From NCBI GenBank assembly GCA_024404495.1, contig JAKSPT010000004.1:49716-113715 (forward strand): a stretch of 64,000 nucleotides of DNA. Direction: 5' to 3'. This DNA comes from Lachnospiraceae bacterium (lineage in GTDB: Bacteria; Bacillota; Clostridia; Oscillospirales; CAG-272). Below, in pieces: positions 34,893-43,983 of this stretch. A program made the translations under genes and the position numbers. Every line of letters starts with the position of its first letter. Position 1 is the stretch's first letter. The notes under the pieces were generated by a model. The model was not told the origin of the DNA. It saw only the letters and a program-made list of their open reading frames with translations, and made no database searches.

Positions 34893-35461
34893 TTTTCGTT
34901 ATCTCCGTCAAATACGCGACCGATCAGCCAGAGATACTCCCGGTACGCCTCGGTTCCGGAAAGCTCGGAAAGACAGGACGCGATTGTCTTATAGTACCAT
35001 CCCTGCCGCTCCGGGTCCTTCTGATTCAGTCCCTGAAAGATCGCGTTCCCGCTTTTTTGATATTCTCTGTAAAAGGAGCGCATATTGGAAAGCTTGTCCC
35101 CGAGCCACAGGATCTTCACTTCCCGGTCTTCCGTGTTCCGAAGGACGGCAAGGGAATCAAGCTTTCTCGCCTCCCAGCTTGCGTCCTTCGGCAGCGCGGA
35201 GGAACGGTCCTCGGTCTCGCTGCGAACAAGCTCCTCGACCCTCGCGCCGAACCGCCCGCGGATCGTTTCAAAAGAGACCCCGGCATCCTCCACGGTATCG
35301 TGCAGCACGCCCGCCGCCATCGTTTCCCGGTCGGAGGTCATCGTGGCGATGATCGCGGCGGTTTCGAGCGGGTGAAGGATAAAGGGCGTTTGTGCCAGTT
35401 TTCTCGTCTGACCGCCGTGCGCCTCCACCGCGAACTTGATCGCTTCTTCCAGAACGTTCAT
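34889..35461 (-). CDS. HD-domain protein, small alarmone hydrolase-like
   Basis: About 190 residues from MNVLEEAIKFAVEAHGGQTR (AGAGG nine bases upstream; earlier ATGs would overlap the Shine-Dalgarno or the promoter). The HD motif set of (p)ppGpp hydrolases is present: HGGQTRK, PFILHPLETA, VLHDTVED near 54 and LGDKLSNMR near 123. There is no synthetase, TGS or ACT domain, so it resembles small alarmone hydrolases (MESH1/SAH). Predicted to remove pyrophosphate from (p)ppGpp. It is first in a two-gene operon with the STAS-kinase. Confidence 0.82.
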   Translation of the reverse strand: MNVLEEAIKFAVEAHGGQTRKLAQTPFILHPLETAAIIATMTSDRETMAAGVLHDTVEDAGVSFETIRGRFGARVEELVRSETEDRSSALPKDASWEARKLDSLAVLRNTEDREVKILWLGDKLSNMRSFYREYQKSGNAIFQGLNQKDPERQGWYYKTIASCLSELSGTEAYREYLWLIGRVFDGDNEK

Positions 35462-35492
35462 CGAAATCATCCTCTTTTCGTTTTCTGTCTTC

Positions 35493-35521
35493 ATGATACC
35501 GCCGTTAAGTGCAGGAATCAA
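35493..35521 (-). promoter_or_regulatory. Promoter of the HD / STAS-kinase operon
   Basis: TTGATT and TATCAT with a 17-bp spacer. It excludes the upstream ATG candidates of the HD gene. Confidence 0.7.
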
Positions 35522-35546
35522 GCCGTTTTTTATGAATAACCTCTTT

Positions 35547-37601
35547 TCAGAGCTTCATTGCGGCGTCCCACGCCGAGCGGATCGCGGTACGGAGATTGCC
35601 GACCTTGTTCGCATCGCCGATCACGGTCACGTTCTTCCCCTTTGCGGCAAGAGGAGTGGGGGTATAGCCGACCGAAAGGATCACGGAATCGCAGGGGATC
35701 GTTTGGGTATTTCCGTTTTCGTCCGCGATCACGACGCCGTTTTCAAGGATCTCCTTCGAGGCTTGCTTCAGATAGACCGGGACCCTGTTGGCTTTGAAAT
35801 AATCCCTGAGGAAGGAGGAATTGGCAAGGCAGAGATCGGGCACGCAGATCAGGTCGTCGAGCATTTCGACGATGACGGGGTGCTTCCCCTTCCGGTGCAG
35901 GTCATAGGCGATCTCGCAGCCGGTCAGACCGCCGCCGATCACGACGACGTTTTCCCCGACCTCCTTTTCGCCGCGCAGATATTCCACGGCGTTCATCGCC
36001 CGCTCGGCACCGGGGATCCGGAGGGTCTTCGGCTTCGCGCCGGTAGCGATCAGATAAGCGTCTGCCTCGATCTCATCAGGAGAGGAAACCGTAGTATTCA
36101 GGTGGACCTCGATATTCTCCTTTTTGAGCTGCGTGCGGTACCATTCGAGAAGGAGCTTATCGTGCCGCTTGAAATCGGGCGCCGCGGCGGCGATGAAGAC
36201 CCCGCCGAGCTCCCCGCTCTTTTCGTAGATCACCGGCGTGTGCCCGCGCTGCTTCAGAACGAGCGCAGCTTCCATGCCGCCGACACCGCCTCCGATGATC
36301 GCGACCTTCTTTTTCTTCTTCGCGGGCGTGATATGGTATTTATAGGATTCCATCGTTTCGGGATTGAGCGCGCAGCGGCACATGTGGGTGGAATCGTCCA
36401 TCGACTGATCGTTGTTGGAATTTCCGTGCCGCGCCATCGTCAGGCAGGCGGTCTGGCAGGAGATGCAGGGCTTGACGTCCTCTTCCCGGTCCTCGATCAC
36501 CTTGCGGAGCCATTTCGGGTCGGTCAGAAACTGTCTGCCGATCCCCACGGCGTCGATGCCGCCCTTCTTCACCGATTCCGCGCCTGCGGAAAGGGTCATT
36601 CTGCCCGCGCAGACGACCGGGATATTCACGAACTTTTTGATATGCTCGACCTCGGGGAGATTGCAGTTTTCGGGCATATAGACCGGCGGATGCGGCCAGT
36701 ACCACGCGTCGTAGGTGCCGTTGTCGCAGTTGAGCATATCGTACCCGGCTTCCTCAAGGTATTTCGCCGCCTTTTCGGATTCCTCCATCGTGCGGCCCGC
36801 CTCGACGTAATCCTCCCCGGGCACCGCGCCCTCGCGGAAGCCCTTCGTCTTGGAAACGACCGAATAACGGAGGGAGACCGGATAGTCCTCACCGCATTTC
36901 TTCTTGATCTCCTTCACGATCTCTACGGCAAAGCGGTAGCGGTTTTCAAAAGAGCCGCCGTACTCGTCATTCCGGAAATTGGTATAAGGAAGCGTGAACT
37001 GATCGAGCATATAGCCCTCGTGAACGGCGTGGACCTCAACGCCGTCAACGCCCGCCTCCTTGCAGAGACGCGCGGTTTCCCCGAAAGCGTACACGATTTC
37101 TGCGATCTGTTCCTTCGTGATCGCCTTCGATTCCACGCCGTCCGCCCAGCGGTTCGGAAGCACGGAGGGCGCGAGCGAACAGTATTCCGGGTCGAGGATC
37201 GGCTTTGCGACCGTACCGAGAACGCGGTTTTTCAGCAGGCTCACCATCATATCGTTCATCGCGAAGGATCTTCCGCAGCCCGCCGTCATCTGAACGAAGA
37301 GCTTGGCGCCGGTCTTATGGATCTCGTCCATAAACGCCTTGAGCTGACGGAACTTGCCCTTTCTCTGATAGAGCCACGCCCCGCCGATGATATCGCGGAT
37401 CGGCGCGACGCCGGGAAGGATCAGCCCGCAGTCGTTTTCGGCGACCGTTCGGAGCAGCTTTGCCGCTTCCTTATCAAAATGATTCGGCTCGGTCCAGCCG
37501 AAAATGCAGGTGCCGCCCATCGGCGCCATCACGATGCGGTTCTTGATTTCGAGATTACCGATTTTCCACGGGGTAAAAAGGGGCTGATACGCTTCATTCA
37601 T
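35547..37601 (-). CDS. NADH:flavin oxidoreductase / FAD-NAD fusion (OYE family, 2,4-dienoyl-CoA reductase-like)
   Basis: About 684 residues from MNEAYQPLFTPWKIGN (AGGAGG ten bases upstream). The N-terminal TIM barrel binds FMN (NRIVMAPMGG; GVDGVEVHAVHEGYMLDQF). A 4Fe-4S cluster site CISCQTAC plus MCRCALNP lies near 380-410, then an FAD loop (IIGGGVGGMEAALVL near 437) and a second NAD loop (VVIGGGLTGCEIAYDL). This is the three-part plan of 2,4-dienoyl-CoA reductase, trimethylamine dehydrogenase and the bile-acid enzymes BaiCD/BaiH. It reduces an activated C=C bond; the substrate cannot be named. It has its own consensus promoter and no partner genes. Confidence 0.9.
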   Translation of the reverse strand: MNEAYQPLFTPWKIGNLEIKNRIVMAPMGGTCIFGWTEPNHFDKEAAKLLRTVAENDCGLILPGVAPIRDIIGGAWLYQRKGKFRQLKAFMDEIHKTGAKLFVQMTAGCGRSFAMNDMMVSLLKNRVLGTVAKPILDPEYCSLAPSVLPNRWADGVESKAITKEQIAEIVYAFGETARLCKEAGVDGVEVHAVHEGYMLDQFTLPYTNFRNDEYGGSFENRYRFAVEIVKEIKKKCGEDYPVSLRYSVVSKTKGFREGAVPGEDYVEAGRTMEESEKAAKYLEEAGYDMLNCDNGTYDAWYWPHPPVYMPENCNLPEVEHIKKFVNIPVVCAGRMTLSAGAESVKKGGIDAVGIGRQFLTDPKWLRKVIEDREEDVKPCISCQTACLTMARHGNSNNDQSMDDSTHMCRCALNPETMESYKYHITPAKKKKKVAIIGGGVGGMEAALVLKQRGHTPVIYEKSGELGGVFIAAAAPDFKRHDKLLLEWYRTQLKKENIEVHLNTTVSSPDEIEADAYLIATGAKPKTLRIPGAERAMNAVEYLRGEKEVGENVVVIGGGLTGCEIAYDLHRKGKHPVIVEMLDDLICVPDLCLANSSFLRDYFKANRVPVYLKQASKEILENGVVIADENGNTQTIPCDSVILSVGYTPTPLAAKGKNVTVIGDANKVGNLRTAIRSAWDAAMKL

Positions 37602-37634
37602 AAGGGTACGTCCTCCTACGGTTTCTTTTTTACT

Positions 37635-37663
37635 ATCATAACACGGCACACTGCGGGTGTCAA
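37635..37663 (-). promoter_or_regulatory. Promoter of the flavin oxidoreductase
   Basis: TTGACA and TATGAT with a 17-bp spacer. Confidence 0.88.
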
Positions 37664-37672
37664 GAACATTTG

Positions 37673-37702
37673 AAAAAACGCCCCGGCGGGTACGTCGGGG
37701 CG
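37673..37702 (-). terminator. Terminator of the GH38 gene
   Basis: CGCCCCG / CGGGGCG stem followed by six T on the minus strand. Confidence 0.8.
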
Positions 37703-37710
37703 GTATGAAA

Positions 37711-40509
37711 TCAGAAGGTCACGCGGAAGGAAAGGAGTTCACCGGGCAGGAACCTCCGTTCAAAGCCTTCTTTATCGAACGGAAGCGCTTCCACGTCCTT
37801 TTCGGTCGGGGAAACGAGCGTGACCGAAGCAGGCGCTTTCGCAAGCGTCACGCGGACCGCGTTTTCCGCGGAAAGAAGATTGAAGAGACGGATCACGATG
37901 CCGTTTCCGTTCTCCGCGTTCTTGACGGAAGAGACCGAGGCGCCCGCCGAAACGGTGAACAGCCCGCCCTCGAGCGGAAGCGTGCCGGGATGGACGACGT
38001 TTGCCGCCATGAACAGCGAATTCGAGAAGAGGGTCTCCTCACGGTCGAGCGCGGTGTAATTGCCGTCGGTCAGCGCGAGCGCGAGCTTCCATTGACGGAA
38101 GCCGATCTCGGGGCAGTTGTCCGGCCCGTTGGAATTGCGCAGCAGGGTCGTCGAAAGCATTCCGTCCTTATAGCGGAAGCCGTAGGTCGCGTCTGTCATC
38201 AGCGCAAGCGCGCCCTTTTCGCCCGCGACCGCCGCACAGCCGATCGCCGGAACGTCGTGCTGCTCGGGTTTTCTTTCGAGATATCCGCCCGGGACCTTCG
38301 AAATAAAGCGCTTTCCTTCCCCGTCGGTCGGAACGCGGAAATGCAGGGTCGGGATGCCCTTCTTATCGTCGAAGAGCTCGCGCCATTCGGTGCCGATCTC
38401 GTAATCAAGACGGTCGGAGCCCTCGTCGAGCGAGACGGTGACGCGGATCTCGGTCTGGTTCATCACGATGCGGTAACCGAACGCGGGGCGCAGGGTCCCC
38501 TGCGGCTTCGCGGTCAGGAACACGGGGCAGGTCTCGTTCAGGTTCTGCTCTGCGGTCGGGAAGCTTTCACTCCACGCGTTGCCCGCCATACCGGAGCCCG
38601 GATCGATATACGGATTCTGCCACACGAGCGCGAAGTGACCGGGAGCGGTCATTTTCTCCTCACCGGTGCGCTTGTCGATCAGGCTGACGAGCTCCATCTT
38701 TTCATTGAAGGAGGCGCGGATCAGTCCGTTTTCAAGCTTCCATTCGGGATACGCCTCGATGCGGTCACGGGTCACGCGCGGTCCGGGGATCGGCGCGCCG
38801 CCGTGCTCGACCGAGACCGTGGTATAGCCCATTGCCGGAACGGACAGACGGACGAGGATGTTTCTGTAATTGTGGTTCCACCAGTAATTGCGGTCGAGCA
38901 GCTCTATCGGGAGGACGTTCCCCTTCGCGTCCTTTGCCTGAAGGGTGTTGTCGTCGCCGTCGAAATCCCAGAGCGTTATCCTGACGACCTCGTTCCGGTC
39001 GATCACGGTGGGATTGAAGACGGTGAAGAGACGCTTCGTGCCGCCCGCCGCGACGGGATGGATATCCGCGTCAGCACCGAACGCACTTGACCACTGTGCC
39101 GTGCCGCGGAACCCGACACCGCCGCCGTCAACGTAAGCGGAGCGGTCGGTGATATCGCCGAAGCAGGTCGTGTCGATCGCGTCGGAAAGCTCGTTCAGCG
39201 CGCGGGAACGACCGCCGTAGGCAAAGCCCATCGTTTCCTGATAACGTCCGAGCGCGAAGTTGCGGGTATCCGAAACGCCGGAACCCGTCACGATATCGTG
39301 GAACTGATTGAAGAGCGTGTTCGTCCACGCCTTTTCATAGTCGTAAGGCTTCGCGCCCGCATAAACGCCCGCGACCGCGTTTGCCGCCTCGGCGGCGAAG
39401 AGCGCGCGTTCGGAACGGCGGTTGGAGCCCTTGATCGCGCACTGGGAGGAATAACAGCCGGTAAAGACGTAGTTGACCTCGGAATCAATGACCGGGAAAT
39501 CGACGTTTTCGGCTTCGACCGCGCGGAAATAGTCGCGGTAGGTGCTGAATTTCACGGTAGGCGCGATCGGCCAGCGCATCATTTCAAGGATGCGTTCGAT
39601 ATCGCGTCTGGTCGGTCCGCCGCCGTGGTCGCCGACGCCGTAGGGCTTGAGACGGTGATGGATCCCGTTCCGTGCGCAGTCGCCGGGAACGCGGGCGAGG
39701 AAGCCGTAGTCGATCGCGGAGCCGTAGCCCTCGGGCTCGCGGTGCATCAGCACCCGTCTGCCGTCCGGGGACTGCCAGTAATGCAGGTCGCGTCCGTCTT
39801 CCGGAATGTTGCCGCGCATATGATAATAGTATTTCACGCCGCTCTGCGCGAGGATGCCGGGAACGAAGCGGCTGTGTCCGAAGGTATCGGGCTCGAAATC
39901 GACCTGCACGTCGTCCTCGTTCAATCCGAACTTGTCCTTCATATATTTTCTCGTATAGAGCAGATGACGTACCATGCTTTCCGCGTCGGTCATATTCTTG
40001 TCCGCTTCGACCCACGTGGACGCGGAAACCTCCCATCTGCCCTCTCTGATCTTCTCCGCGATCTTTTCAAACAGAACGGGATCGAAGGTCTCGACGATCT
40101 GATAGGTCGAGGTCTGCGACTGCGAGAAGGTGAAGAGCGGATAGGTGTCCATCAGCTTCAGCACCGTGCGGAAGGTATCGAGCGCGACCGCCGCCGTTTC
40201 GTTATACCCCCACATCCAGTTCATGTCGATGTGCGCGTGTCCGGTAAAATGGATCGTCAGGGATTTGGCGGCGTCCTTCATCGGAAGAAGGGCGTTTTCG
40301 CATTCCTCCGCCGCCTCGTTCGTGATACAGCCGTCGGTGTCGATGCGTGCGCAGAGGCGTTCTGCGGCGCCGTTTATCAGATTGTCGAATTTTCCCCCGT
40401 TCACGGCGTCGTAGGCGTGCGCGTACTGCAGCTCGTAACGGATCCGCTCCGCCGCGCTTCCTCCCGCCGTTCCCATGATCCTGCCGATCATAGCATCCGT
40501 ACTCATCAT
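37711..40509 (-). CDS. GH38 alpha-mannosidase (first copy)
   Basis: 932 residues, no signal peptide. The Zn/active-site motifs of family GH38 are present: GHAHIDMNWMWG near 95, nucleophile Asp in FEPDTFGHSRF near 209, and HGGGPTRRDI near 295. A long C-terminal beta-sandwich region follows. It is expected to remove alpha-linked mannose from imported mannosides in the cytoplasm. It differs widely from the second GH38 at 43984 (HAHID against HWDREW), so the two represent different subfamilies, not a duplication. GGAGG lies eight bases before the ATG; a promoter and a terminator enclose the gene. Confidence 0.93.
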   Translation of the reverse strand: MMSTDAMIGRIMGTAGGSAAERIRYELQYAHAYDAVNGGKFDNLINGAAERLCARIDTDGCITNEAAEECENALLPMKDAAKSLTIHFTGHAHIDMNWMWGYNETAAVALDTFRTVLKLMDTYPLFTFSQSQTSTYQIVETFDPVLFEKIAEKIREGRWEVSASTWVEADKNMTDAESMVRHLLYTRKYMKDKFGLNEDDVQVDFEPDTFGHSRFVPGILAQSGVKYYYHMRGNIPEDGRDLHYWQSPDGRRVLMHREPEGYGSAIDYGFLARVPGDCARNGIHHRLKPYGVGDHGGGPTRRDIERILEMMRWPIAPTVKFSTYRDYFRAVEAENVDFPVIDSEVNYVFTGCYSSQCAIKGSNRRSERALFAAEAANAVAGVYAGAKPYDYEKAWTNTLFNQFHDIVTGSGVSDTRNFALGRYQETMGFAYGGRSRALNELSDAIDTTCFGDITDRSAYVDGGGVGFRGTAQWSSAFGADADIHPVAAGGTKRLFTVFNPTVIDRNEVVRITLWDFDGDDNTLQAKDAKGNVLPIELLDRNYWWNHNYRNILVRLSVPAMGYTTVSVEHGGAPIPGPRVTRDRIEAYPEWKLENGLIRASFNEKMELVSLIDKRTGEEKMTAPGHFALVWQNPYIDPGSGMAGNAWSESFPTAEQNLNETCPVFLTAKPQGTLRPAFGYRIVMNQTEIRVTVSLDEGSDRLDYEIGTEWRELFDDKKGIPTLHFRVPTDGEGKRFISKVPGGYLERKPEQHDVPAIGCAAVAGEKGALALMTDATYGFRYKDGMLSTTLLRNSNGPDNCPEIGFRQWKLALALTDGNYTALDREETLFSNSLFMAANVVHPGTLPLEGGLFTVSAGASVSSVKNAENGNGIVIRLFNLLSAENAVRVTLAKAPASVTLVSPTEKDVEALPFDKEGFERRFLPGELLSFRVTF

Positions 40510-40552
40510 AGATAGTACCTCCGTAATATCCGGTCACCCGGTCTTTACGGTT

Positions 40553-40581
40553 ATAATAGCATAACCGAAACAAAGTTGCAA
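40553..40581 (-). promoter_or_regulatory. Promoter of the first GH38 gene
   Basis: TTGCAA and TATTAT with a 17-bp spacer. Confidence 0.75.
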
Positions 40582-40610
40582 GTCTTTTTTCGGATATCCT
40601 GCGTTTTCTA

Positions 40611-40639
40611 TTGAATCGGTCGGGATTATTTGCTATAAT
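40611..40639 (+). promoter_or_regulatory. Promoter of the D-aminoacylase-like gene
   Basis: TTGAAT and TATAAT with a 17-bp spacer, divergent from the GH38 promoter. Confidence 0.85.
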
Positions 40640-40664
40640 ACGAAAAAAAGAACCGGAGGGCGCT

Positions 40665-42020
40665 ATGAATATCAGGATATGCGGCGGGCGTCTGATCGAC
40701 CCCGCGAACGGGATCGACGGGATCACCGATCTGTATCTTTCGGAAGGCAAGGTCGTTTCGGTCGGTAAAATGCCCGGGGGCTGGAACGGAACCGACCTTG
40801 ACGCGCGGGGAATGATCGTTTCCCCCGGCTTCATCGACCTCCATATGCACGAGGACCCGCTGACCCCTGACGGAAAAATCGATCTCTGCATTTTCGACGC
40901 GATGCTGAAAATGGGCGTCACGACGGCGGTCGGCGGCAACTGCGGCGGCTGTGCGGCGCATCCTCTGCGGTATCTCGACACCGTTGACCGCTTCGGCTGT
41001 CCGGTCAACGTCGCGATGCTCGCCGGGCACGGATGGTTCCGGGTCAATGCCGGAGCCACCGACAAGTACGCGCCCGCGACGAAGGAACAGCGGGAGATGA
41101 TCGCTTCCGGGATCCGTGAGGCGCTTGACGGAGGATGCGCAGGCGTTTCCTTCGGCGTCAGATACTATCCCGGCGCCGACCGGGAGGAGCTTTCCGCCGC
41201 GGCGGGCGCGGCGGAGGGGACCGGTAAATTCCTTGCGGCGCACGTCCGTGACGACGCAGACGCGGTCTTCGGCGCGATAAAGGAGCTGACCGATCTGGGC
41301 AGGGCGTATTCCCTTCCCGTCGAGGTCTCACATATCGGGAGCATGGCGGGCTTCGGGCAGATGGAAAAGGTCCTTGCCGATCTTGACGAGGCAAGAAACA
41401 GCGGTCTCGACCTCGCGATGGACTGCTACCCTTATACCGCGTTTTCGACCGGGATCGGCGAAACGACCTACGACGACGGCTGGCTTGCACGCTACGCCTG
41501 CGATTACGGCGTTCTCGAATACTGCGAGGGACCGTGGAAGGGTCAGCGGGCGACAAAGGAGACCTTTGACGTGATGCGCCGGGAATACCCCGAAGCTCTC
41601 ACCGTCTGCTACGTGATGAAAAAGGAGGACGTATCCCTTGCCCTTTCGCACCCCTTCGTTTCTCTCGCTTCGGACGGCGTGCTGAACGGCGGCAGCGGAC
41701 ATCCCCGCGCGGCGGGCACCTTTCCCCGGTTCCTTCGGATGAGCCTTGACGGAAAGACCGTTCCCCTGACCGAGGCGATCCGCAAAATGACCGCATTGCC
41801 CGCTTCCCGCCTCGGCGTATCGGACAGAAAAGGGCACCTCGGTGTCGGCGCGGACGCCGACGTAACGGTGTTCGACCCGAAGACCGTGACCGACCGCGCG
41901 GCCTTTGCCGACCCGCTCCTTCCGCCCGACGGGATCAGAGCCGTCATCGTCGGGGGCGAGAGAGCGCTTTCGGACGGGATGATTCTCAACCGCGCCGCCG
42001 GAAAAAGCGTAAGAGTATAA
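40665..42020 (+). CDS. Amidohydrolase, N-acyl-D-amino-acid deacylase-like
   Basis: About 451 residues from MNIRICGGRLIDPANGIDG, with GGAGG before the ATG. The metal ligands of the D-aminoacylase branch of the amidohydrolase superfamily are all present: HMHED near 60, Cys in GGNCGGC near 92, His in AAHVRD near 192, His in VSHIGS near 222 and Asp in LASDGV near 336. Members deacylate N-acyl-D-amino acids or related amides. With GH38 and others around it, it may remove acyl or lactyl-type groups from a cell-wall or glycan fragment, which is inference. Cytoplasmic. Confidence 0.87.
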   Translation: MNIRICGGRLIDPANGIDGITDLYLSEGKVVSVGKMPGGWNGTDLDARGMIVSPGFIDLHMHEDPLTPDGKIDLCIFDAMLKMGVTTAVGGNCGGCAAHPLRYLDTVDRFGCPVNVAMLAGHGWFRVNAGATDKYAPATKEQREMIASGIREALDGGCAGVSFGVRYYPGADREELSAAAGAAEGTGKFLAAHVRDDADAVFGAIKELTDLGRAYSLPVEVSHIGSMAGFGQMEKVLADLDEARNSGLDLAMDCYPYTAFSTGIGETTYDDGWLARYACDYGVLEYCEGPWKGQRATKETFDVMRREYPEALTVCYVMKKEDVSLALSHPFVSLASDGVLNGGSGHPRAAGTFPRFLRMSLDGKTVPLTEAIRKMTALPASRLGVSDRKGHLGVGADADVTVFDPKTVTDRAAFADPLLPPDGIRAVIVGGERALSDGMILNRAAGKSVRV

Positions 42021-42023
42021 AGC

Positions 42024-42058
42024 GAGCCCGTGACCGGAATGATCACGGGCTCATTTTA
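42024..42058. terminator. Terminator between converging genes
   Basis: GAGCCCGTGA / TCACGGGCTC (10-bp perfect) followed by ATTTTAAT on the plus strand. Confidence 0.8.
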
Positions 42059-42064
42059 ATCGTT

Positions 42065-43813
42065 TTAATCGTTATCGTACCGGAGGGTATGGAAGACCGG
42101 AGCGCGTTTGACGCAGTCCTGCTTCACGAGATCGAAGTAGGTATAGGGATCGACCATTTCGAGGGTCAGTCCGGGGTTCTGCTTCTGCAGTTCGTAGAAG
42201 AGGTCGAACATTTCACCGGGCCTCCGGTAGCAGAGGCGGTAATAGAGGAATTCCGGGCGGTTCGGGCTCATTTCCCGTAAATACCAATCGGAAAGCGCCT
42301 CCGCCGTCTTTTCCGGTGAGCCGAGCCAGTCACAGACGGCAAGGGTCATATAGGAAAGCGGCATCCCGTTCACGACCTGACGGTCAAGACGGAGATTCTT
42401 CCCGCCGTGATAGTTGGAGACGAGCGAGGAGAAGCCGTCGGGGGAGAATTTCGCGTAATTCTTCAGAACCGCCGGGGTCGGATGATCGACGTCAAGCACC
42501 ATACCGGAGATCGTCATATCGGTGTGACCGTACCAGTATTTGCAGTGCTTCACGACCGCGTCCCAGTTTTCCGGAGGAAGAACGACCGGGTTGAAATAGC
42601 CCGCCGCAGAGGCGTCGGCACAGAAATAGTCGCCTTCGGTCTTCGTATCGTAGAAATACTCGAACAGATCGGGGAAAACGCCCGAAAGGTTCGGGTTCAG
42701 ACCCCACGCGAGCGGAAGCTCTCCGCGTCTCGGGTCGTGCCACAGCCCTATCATCGTGTCGTAAAGCGGGGTCGTCGAGTCCATATCGCAGACCTGCATA
42801 CAGATATAGACCTTGTTTTCAAGTTCTTTCTTTTCCTTCGGTCTGCCCTGCTTCAGATCCTTTTTCGGCGCCCATTTGTGGAAGGACTGATTATAGACGT
42901 CGTTCGTGACGGTGTTCTGATAGAAGTTATACGGCGTCATCAGCCAGACCTGCTCCCACTCGGAAAGGACGCCGTTCGTCTGCCCCTTTTCGAGCTTTTT
43001 CCAGTTGAAGAAGCCGCAGAATTCGGTCATATGCTTCCCGCCGGAAAGCGTGAAGACCGTTTTGAAAATGCGGAGCATCGTTTCCTTTTCAATGCCGGAC
43101 CGCTCGTCCGGTTCGTCCTCCGGCGCGAAGTTGTCCCACGGAGAAAGCTCGAAGCAGAACGCCTTTTCGTTTACGAAACGGTCGCGCTCGAGAACGTAGG
43201 TCGTCCAGCCGAGGTCGCGGGAACGCCAAGAATCGTTGAAATTGCCGACGAGGTATTCGGAGCAGAGCCCCTTTTCAAGATAAGTCTCGATCGCCCAGAG
43301 ATAGGCGTCGACCTTTTTGCTCCCGGAACGGCTGCCGTCAAATCTGCCGCGCAGATCGAGCAGGACCGGAAGACCGGTCTTCTTTCCGAAGGTCCCGTAA
43401 AACTCCTCCGTCATCGGCAGGAGGTTTTCCACACCCGCCGCCGTCGTCGCGATGTTTACCGTAGCGGGGACAGCGGGATCCCAAAGAACGATGCCGCGCA
43501 GATACGGCTTTGCAAGCTCATACAGCTCGTCGAGGCTTTTCAGCATCACCTTTTCCCGTACGGCAAGCCATCTGCCGTCCTCGCTCATCGTATCGAGCCA
43601 GAACCACGGCGCCGCACGGGGACGGTCCACAGCCGCGCCGAAAACGTCGTAGCCCGGCTGTCCTTTTCTATGCGCTTCGTCGTCCTCGCAGACGAGATAT
43701 ACCTTCGCCCCGTCCCGGTTGATCAGCCCCTGCATCGCCGCGGCGGCAAGCGCCTCGTCGTAGGAGCGGGCTGTTTTTTCTTCTTTGAGCTGATACAGAT
43801 AGATTTTTTCCAT
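42065..43813 (-). CDS. GxGYxYP-like putative glycoside hydrolase
   Basis: 582 residues, no signal peptide. The N-terminal part (AAAAMQGLINRDGAKVYLV; GIVLWDPAVPATVNIATTAA) matches the front domain of GxGYxYP proteins, and the C-terminal barrel carries VYICMQVCDMDSTTPLYDTM. The name-giving motif is changed to SAAGYFNP near 405. Proteins of this family occur in carbohydrate-use loci, but no activity is established to my knowledge. AAAAGGAGG lies upstream of the ATG. It has its own promoter and shares a terminator with the D-aminoacylase-like gene. Confidence 0.7.
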   Translation of the reverse strand: MEKIYLYQLKEEKTARSYDEALAAAAMQGLINRDGAKVYLVCEDDEAHRKGQPGYDVFGAAVDRPRAAPWFWLDTMSEDGRWLAVREKVMLKSLDELYELAKPYLRGIVLWDPAVPATVNIATTAAGVENLLPMTEEFYGTFGKKTGLPVLLDLRGRFDGSRSGSKKVDAYLWAIETYLEKGLCSEYLVGNFNDSWRSRDLGWTTYVLERDRFVNEKAFCFELSPWDNFAPEDEPDERSGIEKETMLRIFKTVFTLSGGKHMTEFCGFFNWKKLEKGQTNGVLSEWEQVWLMTPYNFYQNTVTNDVYNQSFHKWAPKKDLKQGRPKEKKELENKVYICMQVCDMDSTTPLYDTMIGLWHDPRRGELPLAWGLNPNLSGVFPDLFEYFYDTKTEGDYFCADASAAGYFNPVVLPPENWDAVVKHCKYWYGHTDMTISGMVLDVDHPTPAVLKNYAKFSPDGFSSLVSNYHGGKNLRLDRQVVNGMPLSYMTLAVCDWLGSPEKTAEALSDWYLREMSPNRPEFLYYRLCYRRPGEMFDLFYELQKQNPGLTLEMVDPYTYFDLVKQDCVKRAPVFHTLRYDND

Positions 43814-43845
43814 TCCGTTTCCTCCTTTTCGGGTCTCCTTTTATC

Positions 43846-43874
43846 ACGATACACCAAAAAACCGCTTCTGTCAA
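43846..43874 (-). promoter_or_regulatory. Promoter of the GxGYxYP-like gene
   Basis: A perfect TTGACA and TATCGT with a 17-bp spacer and TG just before the -10. Confidence 0.7.
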
Positions 43875-43915
43875 GGCAAAAGCGAAAAGCTTTCGTAAAA
43901 ATGACGGAAAAGCTC

Positions 43916-43944
43916 TTGCTAAAATAAACGGTTTATGGTATAAT
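43916..43944 (+). promoter_or_regulatory. Promoter of the six-gene glycan operon
   Basis: TTGCTA and TATAAT with a 17-bp spacer, 40 bases before the second GH38 gene. Confidence 0.85.
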
Positions 43945-43983
43945 CACAATACTCCTATAACGAAATACGCGGAGGAAAGAAAG

